The notes below the pieces were generated by a model, which was not told where the DNA came from, did not search any database, and saw nothing but the letters and a program-made list of their open reading frames with translations. From NCBI RefSeq assembly GCF_030269645.1, contig NZ_BSTR01000014.1, positions 1 through 64,000 on the forward strand: a DNA stretch of 64,000 nucleotides, written 5' to 3'. The position numbers and the translations under genes were made by a program. Shown here in pieces: positions 29,553 through 41,806 of this stretch. The DNA is from Actinokineospora sp. NBRC 105648 (GTDB lineage: Bacteria; Actinomycetota; Actinomycetes; Mycobacteriales; Pseudonocardiaceae). How positions within the stretch are numbered: the first letter of the stretch is position 1; every line of letters begins with the position of its first letter.

Positions 29553-30346
29553 TGGGCAGGCTGGACCCGGTCTTCGCGCGCACCCGCGAGGAGGGCCGCG
29601 GCGCGCTGATCGGTTACCTGCCCGCGGGCTTCCCCACCGTGGACGGCTCGGTCGAGCTGCTGCGCGGCATGGTCGAGGCGGGCTGCGACTTGGTCGAGGT
29701 CGGCGTGCCGTACTCCGACCCGGTGATGGACGGCCCGACCATCCAGGCCGCCGCCGACCGGGCGCTCAGGTCCGGCTTCCGGCTGCGCGACCTGTTCACC
29801 GTGGTCGAGGCGGTGTCCTCGGCGGGTGGCCAGGCCGTGGTGATGACCTACTGGAACCCGGTGCACCGCTACGGCGTGGACGCCTTCGCCCGCGACCTGG
29901 CCGCCGCGGGCGGCCTGGGCCTCATCACCCCGGACCTCATCCCGGACGAGGCGGACGACTGGCTGACCGCCTCCGAGGCGCACGACCTGGACCGGATCTT
30001 CCTGGTCGCCCCGTCGTCCTCGGAGGAGCGCATCGCGCTGACCACCGCGGCGTCCTCGGGGTTCGTGTACGCCACGGCGGTCATGGGCGTCACCGGCGCC
30101 CGCGACGCGGTCGGCGGGCTGGCCCCCGGGCTGGTCGAGCGCACCCGCGCGCACACGACGCTGCCGATCGGCGTGGGGCTGGGCGTGCGGTCGGGCGAGC
30201 AGGCCGCCGAGGTGGTCTCCTTCGCCGACGCGGTGATCGTCGGGTCGGCGTTCGTGGCCCGCGCCGAGGCGGGCGTGGAGTCGGTCCGCGAGCTGACGGC
30301 GGAGCTGGCCGCGGGCGTCCGGAAGGCCCCGTCCCCGATCGGGTGA
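29552..30346 (+). CDS. trpA: Tryptophan synthase alpha subunit
   Basis: 264-residue TIM barrel that releases indole into the TrpB tunnel. Catalytic Glu49 and Asp60 lie in LVEVGVPYSDPVMDGP, followed by VMTYWNPVHRYG and the phosphate-binding GVGLGVRSGEQAAEV. ATG 29552 overlaps the trpB stop by one base, so the two subunits should be made in matching amounts. Confidence 0.96.
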
Positions 30347-30396
30347 TCTCGCGCCAGGACCCGCGCTGAGCGGCGACTTCTGTCGGTGCGCCCCCG

Positions 30397-30402
30397 GACG
30401 CT
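30397..30402 (+). promoter_or_regulatory. Candidate -10 box of the Uma2 gene
   Basis: GACGCT ends 6 nt before GTG 30409. It is a weak match (first T missing) but in the same position as the other leaderless promoters in this window. Confidence 0.25.
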
Positions 30403-30408
30403 GTCCCC

Positions 30409-30930
30409 GTGCGCATTCAGACGGTGACCACCGCGGAGTTCTTCACCTTGCCCGAGGACAACGGGCAGCGGGTCGAACTGGTCGACGGGGCCTTGGTCGT
30501 GAGCCCGTGCGCGGGCGGGCGGCACCAGCGCCTGGTCACCCGGCTGGTGATCGATCTCGACCAGGCCGTGCCTGGGGAGTTCGAGGTGCTGGTCGGCGTC
30601 AACGTCAAGCTGAACGCCCAGCGCGTGGTCATCCCCGACGCGGTGGTGACCAACGCACCGGGGCACGACGCCCTGTACTACGACGCCGCGGACATGGCGG
30701 TGGTGGTCGAGGTGATGTCACCGTCGTCGCGGTCGTTCGACAAGGCGCACAAGATGGCGTTGTTCGCCGAGGCGCGGATCCCGTTCTACCTCTTGGTCGA
30801 CCCGGCGGTCCGGCCCGCGGCGGCGACCCTGTACCGCCTCGTCGGCTCGGACTACGCGCCGGTCGCGATCAGCTCCGACGGGTGGCTGCGGTCCACCGAA
30901 CCATTCCCGATTGATCTCAAACTGGACTAG
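30409..30930 (+). CDS. Uma2-family (DUF820) restriction-endonuclease-like protein
   Basis: 173 residues. The PD-(D/E)XK-type fold markers of Uma2 proteins are present: RVELVDGALVVSP, then VVIPDAVVTN, VVVEVMSPSSRSFDKAHKMALFAEARIPFYLLVDP. The family is greatly expanded in actinobacteria and cyanobacteria. Nuclease activity is predicted from the fold, but the biological role is unknown. No partner toxin, antitoxin or methylase is adjacent. Confidence 0.88.
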   Translation: MRIQTVTTAEFFTLPEDNGQRVELVDGALVVSPCAGGRHQRLVTRLVIDLDQAVPGEFEVLVGVNVKLNAQRVVIPDAVVTNAPGHDALYYDAADMAVVVEVMSPSSRSFDKAHKMALFAEARIPFYLLVDPAVRPAAATLYRLVGSDYAPVAISSDGWLRSTEPFPIDLKLD

Positions 30931-30967
30931 GTCCCGACCTCTTCACTGTCGCGACACCCCCCACCGT

Positions 30968-30973
30968 TACGGT
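30968..30973 (+). promoter_or_regulatory. Candidate -10 box of a leaderless lgt promoter
   Basis: TACGGT ends 7 nt before GTG 30981, the same hexamer and spacing as before the MerR gene at 12676. It favours 30981 over GTG 30972 as the start. Confidence 0.45.
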
Positions 30974-30980
30974 GGGGGCC

Positions 30981-32204
30981 GTGACGAGCGCCCCCACCCA
31001 CTTCCTGGCGAGCATCCCCAGCCCCGACCGGGGCGTGTGGGAGATCGATCTCGGAGTCCTCACCATCCCGCTGCGGGCCTACGCGCTGTGCATCATCGCC
31101 GGGATCATCGTGGCGATCTGGTGGGGGGAGAAGCGGTTCACCGCCCGCGGCGGCCAGCCCGGTGTGGTGATCGACGTCGCGGTGTTCGCGGTGCCGTTCG
31201 GCCTGGTCGGCGGCAGGCTCTACCACGTCGCCACCGACTACTACCGGTACTTCGGCCCGGGGAAGAACCCGCTCAACGCGCTGCGGATCTGGGACGGCGG
31301 GCTCGGTATCTGGGGGGCCATCGCACTCGGGGCGGTGGGGGCGTGGATCGGCTGCAGGCGCAAGGGTGTGCCGCTGCCCGTCTTCGCCGACGCGATCGCG
31401 CCCGGCATCGTCACCGCGCAGGCCATCGGCCGCATCGGCAACTACTTCAACCAGGAGCTCTACGGCGGTCCCACGGACCTGCCCTGGGGCCTGGAGATCT
31501 ACCGCCGGGTCAACGAGTTCGGCCAGGACGACCCGCTGGGCGGCGTCGCCGTCGACCACACCCTGGTCGACGGCAGCCCGGTGCACCCGACGTTCCTCTA
31601 CGAGCTCATCTGGAACCTGCTCATCGCCCTGGTCGTCGTGCTGGCCGACCGCAGGTTCCGGCTCGGGCACGGTCGCGCGTTCGCCATCTACGTGGCCGGC
31701 TACACCGTCGGCCGCGGCCTGATCGAGCTGATGCGCACCGACCCGGCCACCATGGTGGCCGGCCTGCGGATCAACGTCTGGACCTCGATCCTGCTCTTCG
31801 CCGGGGCCGTCGTGTACTTCGTCCTGGCGGCCAAGCGCGGCCCCCGCGAGGACCTCTCCGTCCTGGCGACCGACCTCGGCCAGTCCGACGACCAGACCGA
31901 CGACGATCCGGACAAGGCTGACAAGCCGGACAAGGCTGATGGCGAGTCCGACGACGGTGCCGAGAAGCCGGACGAGGCCGAAGCCGACAATGCCAACGTG
32001 GTCGAGGACGGCGACGCGGCTGCCAAGAAGACCGCCGACACCACCGCTGACACCGACACCACCGCCGATGCCGCCGCCGACACCGACACCGACGCCCCGG
32101 CCGAGGCCGATCGCGTGCGGGAGCACGACGAAGCGGCCGTCGTACCGGCGGGTGCCGCGGAGAAGCAGGCGAAGAAGGACACGGCCGACCGCGCCGACGA
32201 CTAG
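30981..32204 (+). CDS. lgt: Prolipoprotein diacylglyceryl transferase
   Basis: 407 residues. Seven membrane segments and the Lgt signature GRIGNYFNQELYGGPT with its essential Arg/Asn/Glu are present, as are GGRLYHV and HPTFLYELIWN. It transfers diacylglycerol to the lipobox Cys of prolipoproteins, such as those at 939 and 17653. From about residue 293 on, the protein is a 110-residue cytoplasmic tail rich in Asp, Ala, Lys, Thr and Glu with short repeats (DKADKPDKAD, TADTDTTADA). C-terminal tails occur in other actinobacterial Lgt proteins. Confidence 0.94.
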   Translation: MTSAPTHFLASIPSPDRGVWEIDLGVLTIPLRAYALCIIAGIIVAIWWGEKRFTARGGQPGVVIDVAVFAVPFGLVGGRLYHVATDYYRYFGPGKNPLNALRIWDGGLGIWGAIALGAVGAWIGCRRKGVPLPVFADAIAPGIVTAQAIGRIGNYFNQELYGGPTDLPWGLEIYRRVNEFGQDDPLGGVAVDHTLVDGSPVHPTFLYELIWNLLIALVVVLADRRFRLGHGRAFAIYVAGYTVGRGLIELMRTDPATMVAGLRINVWTSILLFAGAVVYFVLAAKRGPREDLSVLATDLGQSDDQTDDDPDKADKPDKADGESDDGAEKPDEAEADNANVVEDGDAAAKKTADTTADTDTTADAAADTDTDAPAEADRVREHDEAAVVPAGAAEKQAKKDTADRADD

Positions 32205-32324
32205 GCGCCCGGGCACCGTCCCGGGCGAACTCCGCCCCGTGGCGTGCCGTCCGGGGCGTGCGGCACCGGCGGGTACGTGCCTGCTCGGTTATGCTTGCCG
32301 GACAAGAGGATGATTCTCTCTGGG

Positions 32325-32346
32325 CACGGCGGAGCAGACCGCCGTG
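32325..32346 (+). promoter_or_regulatory. Leader hairpin upstream of gltB
   Basis: CACGGCGG (32325-32332) pairs perfectly with CCGCCGTG (32339-32346) around the 6-nt loop AGCAGA. It lies in the 307-bp gap between lgt and gltB. TATGCT at 32290-32295 could be a -10 box upstream of it. A second small palindrome, CCCCATGGGG, lies about 20 bp downstream. No T-tract follows, so a role as a structured mRNA leader is as likely as termination of lgt. Confidence 0.35.
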
Positions 32347-32511
32347 ATCCCCGCGGCGTCGCGCCCCATGGGGTGTATCCGGGCTCGGCGACGGTGTCTC
32401 GCTCGTTTCCGGACTGTTAAGCTCGGGTCACCACGCGGGCCGCTGCCGTCCCGCGCCCAGCTCCGGCGACCCACCGGCTGAGCGCGCGATCGCAGAAGGA
32501 GGCCCTTCCCC

Positions 32512-35500
32512 ATGTTGTTCTCCGCTCTCCCGCGCCCGCAGGGCCTCTACGACCCGGCCGCCGAGCGGGACGCCTGCGGGGTGGCGATGGTGGCCGACAT
32601 CAAGGGCAGGCGCTCGCACGGCATCGTCCTGGACGCGCTCACCGCGCTGGCCAACCTGGAGCACCGCGGGGCCGCCGGGGCCGAGCCCACCAGCGGCGAC
32701 GGCGCGGGCATCCTGGTCCAGCTCCCCGACGACCTGCTGCGCGCCGAGGTCGGCTTCACCCTCCCCGAGCCGGACGCGCACGGTGCGCACGGCTACGCCA
32801 CCGGCCTGGCCTTCCTGCCCGCCGAGGCCGCCGAGCGCGAGCACGCCGTCGCCCTGGTCGAGCGGATCGCGGCCGAGGAGGGTCTGCGGGTGCTGGGGTG
32901 GCGCGCGGTGCCGGTCGAGGTGGACGGTGCCGACATCGGTCCGACCGCGCGCTCGGTCATGCCCCACTTCGCCATGCCGTTCGTGGCCGGGCACCCGGAC
33001 GCCGACGGCGACTGTCCCACCGGCATCGACCTCGACCGGCTCGCCTTCTGCCTGCGCAAGCGTGTGGAGCACGAGAGCGCCGCGGCGGGCTGCGGCACCT
33101 ACTTCCCGTCGTTGTCGGCGCGCACGATGGTCTACAAGGGAATGCTGACCACCGCGCAGCTGCCCGCGTTCTTCCCGGACCTGCGCGACCCGCGGCTGCG
33201 CAGCGCCATCGCGCTGGTGCACTCGCGCTTCTCCACCAACACGTTCCCGTCCTGGCCGCTGGCGCACCCGTTCCGGTTCGTCGCGCACAACGGCGAGATC
33301 AACACCGTGCGCGGCAACCGGAACCGGATGCGCGCCCGGGAGGCGCTGCTCGGCTCGGCGCTGCTGCCCGGCGACCTGGCCCGGCTCTCCCCGGTCGTCG
33401 ACCCGGACGGCTCGGACTCGGCCTCGTTCGACGAGGTGCTCGAGCTGCTGCACCTGGGCGGGCGGTCGCTGCCGCACGCGGTGCTGATGATGATCCCGGA
33501 GGCGTGGGAGAACCACACCGGGATGGACCCGGCCCAGCGCGCGTTCTACCAGTTCCACGCGAGCCTGATGGAGCCGTGGGACGGGCCCGCCTGCGTCACC
33601 TTCACCGACGGCGCCCTGGTCGGCGCGGTGCTCGACCGCAACGGCCTGCGGCCCGCGCGCTGGTGGCGGCTGGCCGACGACCGCGTGGTGCTGGCCAGCG
33701 AGACCGGCGTGCTCGACGTGCCGCCGGATCAGGTGGTGGCCAAGGGCAGGCTGCAACCGGGCCGGATGTTCCTGGTGGACACCGCGGCGGGTCGGATCGT
33801 CGACGACCACGAGGTCAAGGCCGCCCTGGCGAGCGCGCTGCCGTACGAGGAGTGGCTGCACGCCGGGCTGCTCAAGATCGCCGACCTGCCCGACCGCGAG
33901 CACGTGGTGCAGACCCACGAGTCGGTGCGCCGCCGCCAGCTCACCTTCGGCTACACCGAGGAGGAGCTCAAGGTCCTGCTCACCCCGATGGCCGTCACCG
34001 GGGCCGAGCCGATCGGGTCGATGGGCACCGACACCCCGCCCGCCGCGCTCTCCCAGCGGCCGCGGCTGCTCTACGACTACTTCAAGCAGAACTTCGCCCA
34101 GGTGACCAACCCGCCGCTGGACGCCATCCGCGAGGAGATCGTCACCTCGGTGCAGCGGATCATGGGCCCGGAGCAGAACCTGCTGGAGCCCGGTCCGGCC
34201 TCCTGCAGGCACATCCAGCTGCCCTACCCGGTGGTGGACAACGACGAGCTGGCCAAGCTGATCCACGTCAACGACGACGGCGACCTGCCCGGCTACGCCT
34301 GCACTGTCCTCTCCGGACTGTATGAAGTGGACGGTGGCGGCCCGGCGCTGGCCGCCGCGGTGGCCGCGGTGCGCGAGCAGGCCTCGGCCGCGATCGCGGC
34401 GGGCGCGCGCACGCTGGTGCTCTCCGACCGCGACTCCGACCACCGGCTGGCGCCGATCCCGTCGCTGCTGCTGGTCTCGGCGGTGCACCACCACCTGGTC
34501 CGCACCCGGGAGCGGCTGCGGGTCGCGCTGGTGGTGGAGAGCGGCGACGCCCGCGAGGTGCACCACATCGCGCTGCTGCTGGGCTACGGCGCGGCCGCGG
34601 TGAACCCGTACCTGGCGTTCGAGACCATCGAGGACCTGATCGCCCGCGGCGCGGTCACCGGCGTCGAGCCGCGCGCGGCGGTGCGCAACTACGTCCAGGC
34701 GCTGGTCAAGGGCGTCCTGAAGATCATGTCCAAGATGGGCATCTCGACCGTCGGCGCCTACACCGCCGCGCAGGTCTTCGAGTCGCTCGGCCTGGCCGAG
34801 GACCTGCTGGCCGAGTACTTCACCGGCACCACCTCCAAGCTCGGCGGCGTCGGTCTCGACGTGCTCGCCCGCGAGGCGCGGGCCCGCCACCGCCGCGCGC
34901 ACCCGGACAATCCGACAGACCGCTCGCACCGCGGCCTGGAGGTCGGCGGCGAGTACGCCTACCGGCGCGAGGGCGAGCTGCACCTGTTCACCCCGGAGAC
35001 GGTGTTCCTGCTCCAGCACGCGACCCGCACCGGCCGCGCCGAGGTCTACCGCGAGTACACCGCCGAGGTGGAGCGGCTCAACCGCGCGGGCGGTGCGCTG
35101 CGCGGCCTCTTCGCCTTCGAGGAGGGTGAGCGCCCGCCGGTGCCGATCGACGAGGTCGAGCCGGTCGAGGCGATCCTGACCCGGTTCAACACCGGCGCGA
35201 TGTCCTACGGCTCGATCTCCGCCGAGGCGCACGAGACGCTGGCGATCGCGATGAACCGGATCGGCGGCCGGTCCAACACCGGTGAGGGCGGTGAGGACCC
35301 GGAGCGGCTCTACGACCCGGCCCGCCGGTCGGCGATCAAGCAGGTGGCGTCCGGTCGGTTCGGGGTGACCAGCGAGTACCTGGTCAACGCCGACGACATC
35401 CAGATCAAGATGGCCCAGGGCGCCAAGCCCGGCGAGGGCGGCCAGCTGCCGCCGAACAAGGTGTACCCGTGGATCGCGCGCACCCGCCACTCCACGCCCG

Positions 35501-37072
35501 GGGTCGGGTTGATCTCCCCGCCGCCGCACCACGACATCTACTCCATCGAGGACCTCGCGCAGCTGATCCACGACCTGAAGAACGCCAACGAGAACGCCCG
35601 CGTGCACGTCAAGCTGGTGTCCGAGGTCGGGGTCGGCACGGTGGCGGCCGGGGTGTCCAAGGCGCACGCCGACGTGGTGCTGATCTCCGGGCACGACGGC
35701 GGCACCGGCGCCTCGCCGCTGAACTCGCTCAAGCACGCGGGCACGCCCTGGGAGATCGGCCTGGCCGAGACCCAGCAGACCCTCATGCTCAACGGCCTGC
35801 GCGACCGGATCACCGTCCAGGTCGACGGCGCGCTCAAGACCGGCCGCGACGTCGTGGTGGCCGCGCTGCTGGGCGCCGAGGAGTACGGCTTCGCGACCGC
35901 ACCGCTCATCGTGGCGGGTTGCGTGATGATGCGCGTCTGCCACCTGGACACCTGCCCGGTCGGCGTGGCGACGCAGAACCCGGTGCTGCGCGAGCGCTAC
36001 ACGGGTCAGGCCGAGCACATCGTGAACTACTTCCGGTTCGTGGCCGGGGAAGTGCGCGAACACCTGGCCGCGCTGGGCTTCCGCACGCTCGACGACGCCA
36101 TCGGCCACGCCGAGCTGCTGCGCACCGACGACGCCGTCGAGCACTGGAAGGCCCAGGGCCTCGACCTCACGCCGGTCTTCGCCGTCCCGCGGACCCGGTA
36201 CGGCACCGCCCGCCGCCGGGTGCGCGGGCAGGACCACGGGCTGGCGCACGCGTTAGACCGCACGCTGGTCCAGCTGTCGTCGGCCGCGCTGGAGGACGCG
36301 CACCCGGTGCGGCTGGAACTGCCGGTGCGCAACGTCAACCGCACCGTCGGCACCCTGCTGGGCTCGGAGGTCACCCGCCGCTTCGGCGGCGACGGGCTGC
36401 CGCCCGGCACCATCCACATTGGACTCACCGGCTCGGCGGGCCAGTCGCTGGGCGCCTTCCTGCCGCGCGGGATCACCCTCGACCTGGCGGGCGACGCCAA
36501 CGACTACGTCGGCAAGGGCCTCTCCGGCGGTCGGATCGTCGTGCGCCCGCACCCGGACGCGGTGTTCGCCGCCGAGGAGCAGGTCATCGCGGGCAACGTC
36601 ATCGCCTACGGCGCCACCGCGGGCGAGGTCTTCCTGCGCGGGCGGGTGGGGGAGCGGTTCGGCGTGCGCAACTCGGGCGCGGTGATCGTCGCCGAGGGCG
36701 TCGGCGACCACGCCTTCGAGTACATGACCGGCGGCCACGCGGTCGTGCTCGGGCCCACCGGCCGCAACCTCGCCGCGGGCATGTCCGGCGGGGTGGCGTT
36801 CGTGCTCGACCTCGACCCCGCGCTGGTCAACACCGCGATGGTCGAGCTGCAGGAGCCGGGTCCGGACGACCTGCGGCTGCTCCGCGACACCGTCGCGCGC
36901 CACCACGAGCTGACCGGTTCGGCGGTGGCGGCCTCCCTGCTAGGCGACTGGACCCGCCGCGCCGCCGGGTTCACCAAGGTCATGCCGCGCGACTACCAGC
37001 GGGTGCTGGCCGCCATGCGGCTGGCCACGGCCGAGGGCCGCGACGTCGACCAGGCGATCATGGAGGCCTCCC

Positions 37073-37080
<8 letters not shown>
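32512..37080 (+). CDS. gltB: Glutamate synthase (NADPH), large subunit
   Basis: 1522 residues. A 21-residue propeptide precedes Cys22 (DACGVAM), the N-terminal glutaminase nucleophile. Then come the class II amidotransferase domain, the central domain, the FMN-binding TIM barrel ([28 protein letters not shown], 3Fe-4S Cys set in [17 protein letters not shown]) and the C-terminal beta-helix ([24 protein letters not shown]). It makes two glutamates from glutamine and 2-oxoglutarate. AGAAGGAGG precedes the ATG. gltD overlaps by 8 bp. Confidence 0.97.
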
Positions 37081-38593
<1,513 letters not shown>

Positions 38594-38633
38594 CCCGGTC
38601 CACACCGGAGGCTTCCACGGTTAACTCTGGTCA

Positions 38634-38647
38634 AAAGTCCGGACTTT
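38634..38647. promoter_or_regulatory. 14-bp perfect palindrome, candidate operator
   Basis: AAAGTCCGGACTTT lies in the 237-bp gap between gltD and the class IV aminotransferase gene. It is AT-richer than its surroundings and has no T-tract, so an operator is more likely than a terminator. The regulator is unknown. Nothing else is seen in the gap. Confidence 0.35.
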
Positions 38648-38830
38648 ATGGCCGGTTGGGATGTAGGCGCGCCCGCCCGCCGCGGCCAAGATCGAGCGCA
38701 CGGGCCCGGACCGCCGCGGGCTCGGCCCGACTCTCCCCTGGTGGGGGAGCGCTCCGGCGGGGCCTGGTCGGCACCGGGCCCCGCCGGGTCGACACCCGTT
38801 GCGCGCGAGGGCATGCGAGACTCCGTGGCG

Positions 38831-39622
38831 ATGAGCGCGCAGCCTGACCTCCCCAACGACAGCGACCGGTTCCGGGCGATGGCCCTGGTCAACTACGGCC
38901 ACTTCACCTCGATGCGGGTGGCCGGCGGCCGGGTGCGCGGGCTGGCCAGACACCTGGAGCGGCTCGACCGCGACGCCCGGGTCGTCTTCGGCCGCGGCCT
39001 CGACGAGGACCGGGTCCGCGCCGCGATCCGCGCCGCCGTGGCCGGGGTCGACCGACCGGTGGCCGCGCGGGTCACCGCGCACGCGCCCGGGTTCGACCCG
39101 CGCAGCCCTGAGTCCGATGTCGAGCCCGAGGTCGTGGTCACCCTCGGCGAGCTCCCCGCGGCCCGGCCGGAGCCGCTGCGCGTGCGCACCGCCGGCTACC
39201 AGCGCGACCTGCCGCAGGTGAAGCACGTCGGCACGTTCGGCCTGTTCTACCAGCGCAGGCTCGCCCGCGCGGCCGGGTTCGACGACGTCCTGTTCGTCAC
39301 CCCGGACGGCCAGGTGAGCGAGGGCTCCACCTGGAACGTGTGCTTCCTCGACGGCGACACCGTGGTCTGGCCCAGTGCCCCGGCGCTGCCCGGCATCTCG
39401 ATGGGCCTGGTGCAGAGCGGGCTGCTCCGGCTCGGTGCCGAGGTGCGGGTGCGGCCGGTGCTGGTCGAGGAGCTGCCCGGGTTCCGCGCCGCCTTCGCCA
39501 CCAACGCGCTGAGCCCGGTGCGCCCGATCAGCCACGTCGACGACACCGCCTACCAGCCCGACGACACCGCGGCGGCCCGGTTGCTGCGCTGCCACGACCT
39601 GACCGCGGGGGAGCGGGTGTGA
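38831..39622 (+). CDS. Aminotransferase class IV (BCAT/ADCL-like fold)
   Basis: 263 residues. VKHVGTFGLFYQRR carries the likely PLP Lys. VTPDGQVSEGSTWNVCFLDGD and the C-terminal ATNALSPVRPISHVDD segment match the fold-type IV group that includes branched-chain aminotransferases and aminodeoxychorismate lyase. The substrate is unknown. ATG 38813 is an alternative start. The stop overlaps the DUF2461 gene by four bases. Confidence 0.82.
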   Translation: MSAQPDLPNDSDRFRAMALVNYGHFTSMRVAGGRVRGLARHLERLDRDARVVFGRGLDEDRVRAAIRAAVAGVDRPVAARVTAHAPGFDPRSPESDVEPEVVVTLGELPAARPEPLRVRTAGYQRDLPQVKHVGTFGLFYQRRLARAAGFDDVLFVTPDGQVSEGSTWNVCFLDGDTVVWPSAPALPGISMGLVQSGLLRLGAEVRVRPVLVEELPGFRAAFATNALSPVRPISHVDDTAYQPDDTAAARLLRCHDLTAGERV

Positions 39623-40284
39623 CCGGGTTCGACGGTTTCGGCGAGTACGCGGTCGACTTCTACGACGGCCTGGCCGCGGACAACTCCAAGGCGTACTGGG
39701 ACGCGAACAAGGCGACCTACGACGCCGACGTGCACGCCCCCATGCAGGCGCTGCTCACCGAGCTGGAGAAGGAGTTCGGCGGCGAGTTCGGCAACCCCAA
39801 GGTGTTCCGCCCGTACCGGGACGTGCGCTTCGCCAAGGACAAGACCCCGTACAAGACGCACTGCGGCGGGGTGATCGAGTCCGGTCGCGGCGCGGGCGCC
39901 TACTACGTCGAGGTCGGCCCCGACGGCCTGCGGGTGGGCGGCGGCTGCTTCCACATGGAGTCCGACCAGCTCGCCCGGTTCCGCACGGCGGTCGCCGAGG
40001 AGATCCACGGCGACGTCCTGCGCGGCGTCTTGGCCAAGCTGGAGCGCGGGGGCTGGGAGATCCGCGGCGACCGGCTGCGCACCGCCCCGCGCGGCTACGC
40101 CAAGGACCACCCGCGCATCGACCTCCTGCAGTACCGCTCGGTCTTCGCGGTGCGCGTCTGGGAACCCGACGACACGCTGCACGAACGCGGCTGTTTCACC
40201 CGGGTCCGCACCGCGTGGCGGCAGCTGCGCGAGTTCAACGAATGGGCTCGTGACCACGTGGGCACGTCCGATCGCGGCCGGTAG
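39619..40284 (+). CDS. DUF2461 family protein
   Basis: 221 residues. LAADNSKAYWDANKATYDADVHAPM, then FRPYRDVRFAKDKTPYKTHCGG and a YYVEVGPDGLRVGGGCFHM strand are the DUF2461 hallmarks. The Arg/Lys-rich FRPYRDVRF loop may bind an anionic ligand, but no activity is known. It is translationally coupled to the class IV aminotransferase. Confidence 0.9.
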   Translation: MTGFDGFGEYAVDFYDGLAADNSKAYWDANKATYDADVHAPMQALLTELEKEFGGEFGNPKVFRPYRDVRFAKDKTPYKTHCGGVIESGRGAGAYYVEVGPDGLRVGGGCFHMESDQLARFRTAVAEEIHGDVLRGVLAKLERGGWEIRGDRLRTAPRGYAKDHPRIDLLQYRSVFAVRVWEPDDTLHERGCFTRVRTAWRQLREFNEWARDHVGTSDRGR

Positions 40285-40367
40285 CGGCAACGTTGCCGCA
40301 GGCAGAACACTCTGAATCGAAACGCGCTTTTTCCCGGGGTTTTCGTGATCGGTACAGCCGGCGGGGC

Positions 40368-40373
40368 TAAGCT
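40368..40373 (+). promoter_or_regulatory. Candidate -10 box of the pyk promoter
   Basis: TAAGCT ends 8 nt before GTG 40382, with no Shine-Dalgarno between them. A near-leaderless transcript is likely. Confidence 0.4.
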
Positions 40374-40381
40374 GCTCAGGT

Positions 40382-41806
40382 GTGAGCCGACGAGCGAAGA
40401 TCGTGTGCACTATGGGCCCGGCGACCTCCTCCCCGGAGCGGGTGCGTGACCTGGTCGCGGCGGGCATGGACGTGGCGAGGATGAACTTCAGCCACGGCAG
40501 CCACGGTGACCACAAGCAGGTCTACGACCTGGTGCGCACCGCGGGTGACGAGGCCGGTCGGGCCGTCGGCATCCTGGCCGACCTGCAGGGTCCCAAGATC
40601 CGCCTGGGCACCTTCGCGGGCGGCCCGGTCGAGTGGCGCACCGGCGACGTCGTGCGCATCACCGTCGAGGACGTCGCGGGCACCCACGACCGCGTCTCGA
40701 CCACGTACAAGGGCTTGGCCGAGGACGCCAGGAAGGGCGACCGGCTGCTGGTCGACGACGGCAAGGTCGGTCTAACCGTGGTCGACATCGACGGCCAGGA
40801 CGTGGTCTGCGAGGTCACCGAGGGCGGCCCGGTCAGCAACAACAAGGGCCTCTCGCTGCCCGGCATGGACGTCTCGGTCCCGGCGCTCTCCGAGAAGGAC
40901 ATCGAGGACCTGGAGTTCGCCCTGCACCTGGGCGTGGACTTCATCGCGCTCTCGTTCGTGCGCTCGCCCGCCGACATCGACCTGGTGCACCAGGTGATGG
41001 ACCGGGTCGGCCGGGGCAGGCTGCCGGTGATCGCCAAGCTGGAGAAGCCCGAGGCGGTGGACAACCTCGAGGCCATCGTGCTGGCCTTCGACGGGGTGAT
41101 GGTCGCCCGCGGCGACCTGGGCGTGGAGCTGCCGCTGGAGCAGGTGCCGCTGGTGCAGAAGCGGGCGATCCAGATCGCCCGGGAGAACGCCAAGCCGGTC
41201 ATCGTGGCCACCCAGATGCTCGACTCGATGATCAACAACTCCCGCCCGACCCGGGCCGAGGCCTCGGACGTGGCCAACGCCGTCCTCGACGGCGCCGACG
41301 CCCTGATGCTCTCCGGCGAGACCAGCGTCGGCCGCTACGCCATCGAGTCGGTCCAGACCATGAGCCGCATCGTGGAGGCGGTGGAGGCCGAGGTCCCCAC
41401 GGTCCCCCCGCTCACCCACGTCCCCCGCACCAAGCGCGGCGTGCTGTCCTACGCGGCCCGCGACATCGGCGAGCGCCTCAACGCCAAGGCCCTCGTCGCC
41501 TTCACCCAGTCCGGCGACACGGTCAAGCGCCTGGCCCGCCTGCACACCCACCTGCCGCTGCTGGCCTTCACCCCGGAACCGGGCGTGCGCAGCCAGCTGT
41601 CGCTGACCTGGGGCACCGAGACGTTCCTGGTCCCGGAGGTCGACTCGACCGACCGGATGGTCCGCCAGGTGGACATCTCGATGCTCTCGATCGGCCGCTA
41701 CCAGCCGGGCGACCTCGTGGTGATCGTGGCGGGCTCCCCGCCGGGGACCATCGGCAGCACCAACCTCATCCGCGTCCACCGCCTGGGCGAAGAGGACCAC
41801 GCCTAG
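40382..41806 (+). CDS. pyk: Pyruvate kinase
   Basis: 474 residues. RRAKIVCTMGPATSSPE and MNFSHGSH open the barrel, VIAKLEKPEAVDNLEAI holds the catalytic Lys, MVARGDLGVELPLEQVP and the MLDSMINNSRPTRAEASDVANAVLDGADALMLSGET segment bind metal and phosphoenolpyruvate, and a C-terminal regulatory domain follows. It makes pyruvate and ATP. Its place upstream of tesB is conserved in actinobacteria. The stop overlaps the convergent NB-ARC gene by four bases. Confidence 0.97.
   Translation: MSRRAKIVCTMGPATSSPERVRDLVAAGMDVARMNFSHGSHGDHKQVYDLVRTAGDEAGRAVGILADLQGPKIRLGTFAGGPVEWRTGDVVRITVEDVAGTHDRVSTTYKGLAEDARKGDRLLVDDGKVGLTVVDIDGQDVVCEVTEGGPVSNNKGLSLPGMDVSVPALSEKDIEDLEFALHLGVDFIALSFVRSPADIDLVHQVMDRVGRGRLPVIAKLEKPEAVDNLEAIVLAFDGVMVARGDLGVELPLEQVPLVQKRAIQIARENAKPVIVATQMLDSMINNSRPTRAEASDVANAVLDGADALMLSGETSVGRYAIESVQTMSRIVEAVEAEVPTVPPLTHVPRTKRGVLSYAARDIGERLNAKALVAFTQSGDTVKRLARLHTHLPLLAFTPEPGVRSQLSLTWGTETFLVPEVDSTDRMVRQVDISMLSIGRYQPGDLVVIVAGSPPGTIGSTNLIRVHRLGEEDHA

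Noticed and set aside
32428-36249. A reading frame of more than 1200 codons on the minus strand opposite gltB
   Set aside because: Low-complexity Arg/Gly/Ala/Val composition and perfect overlap with the well-supported gltB gene show that it is a shadow frame.
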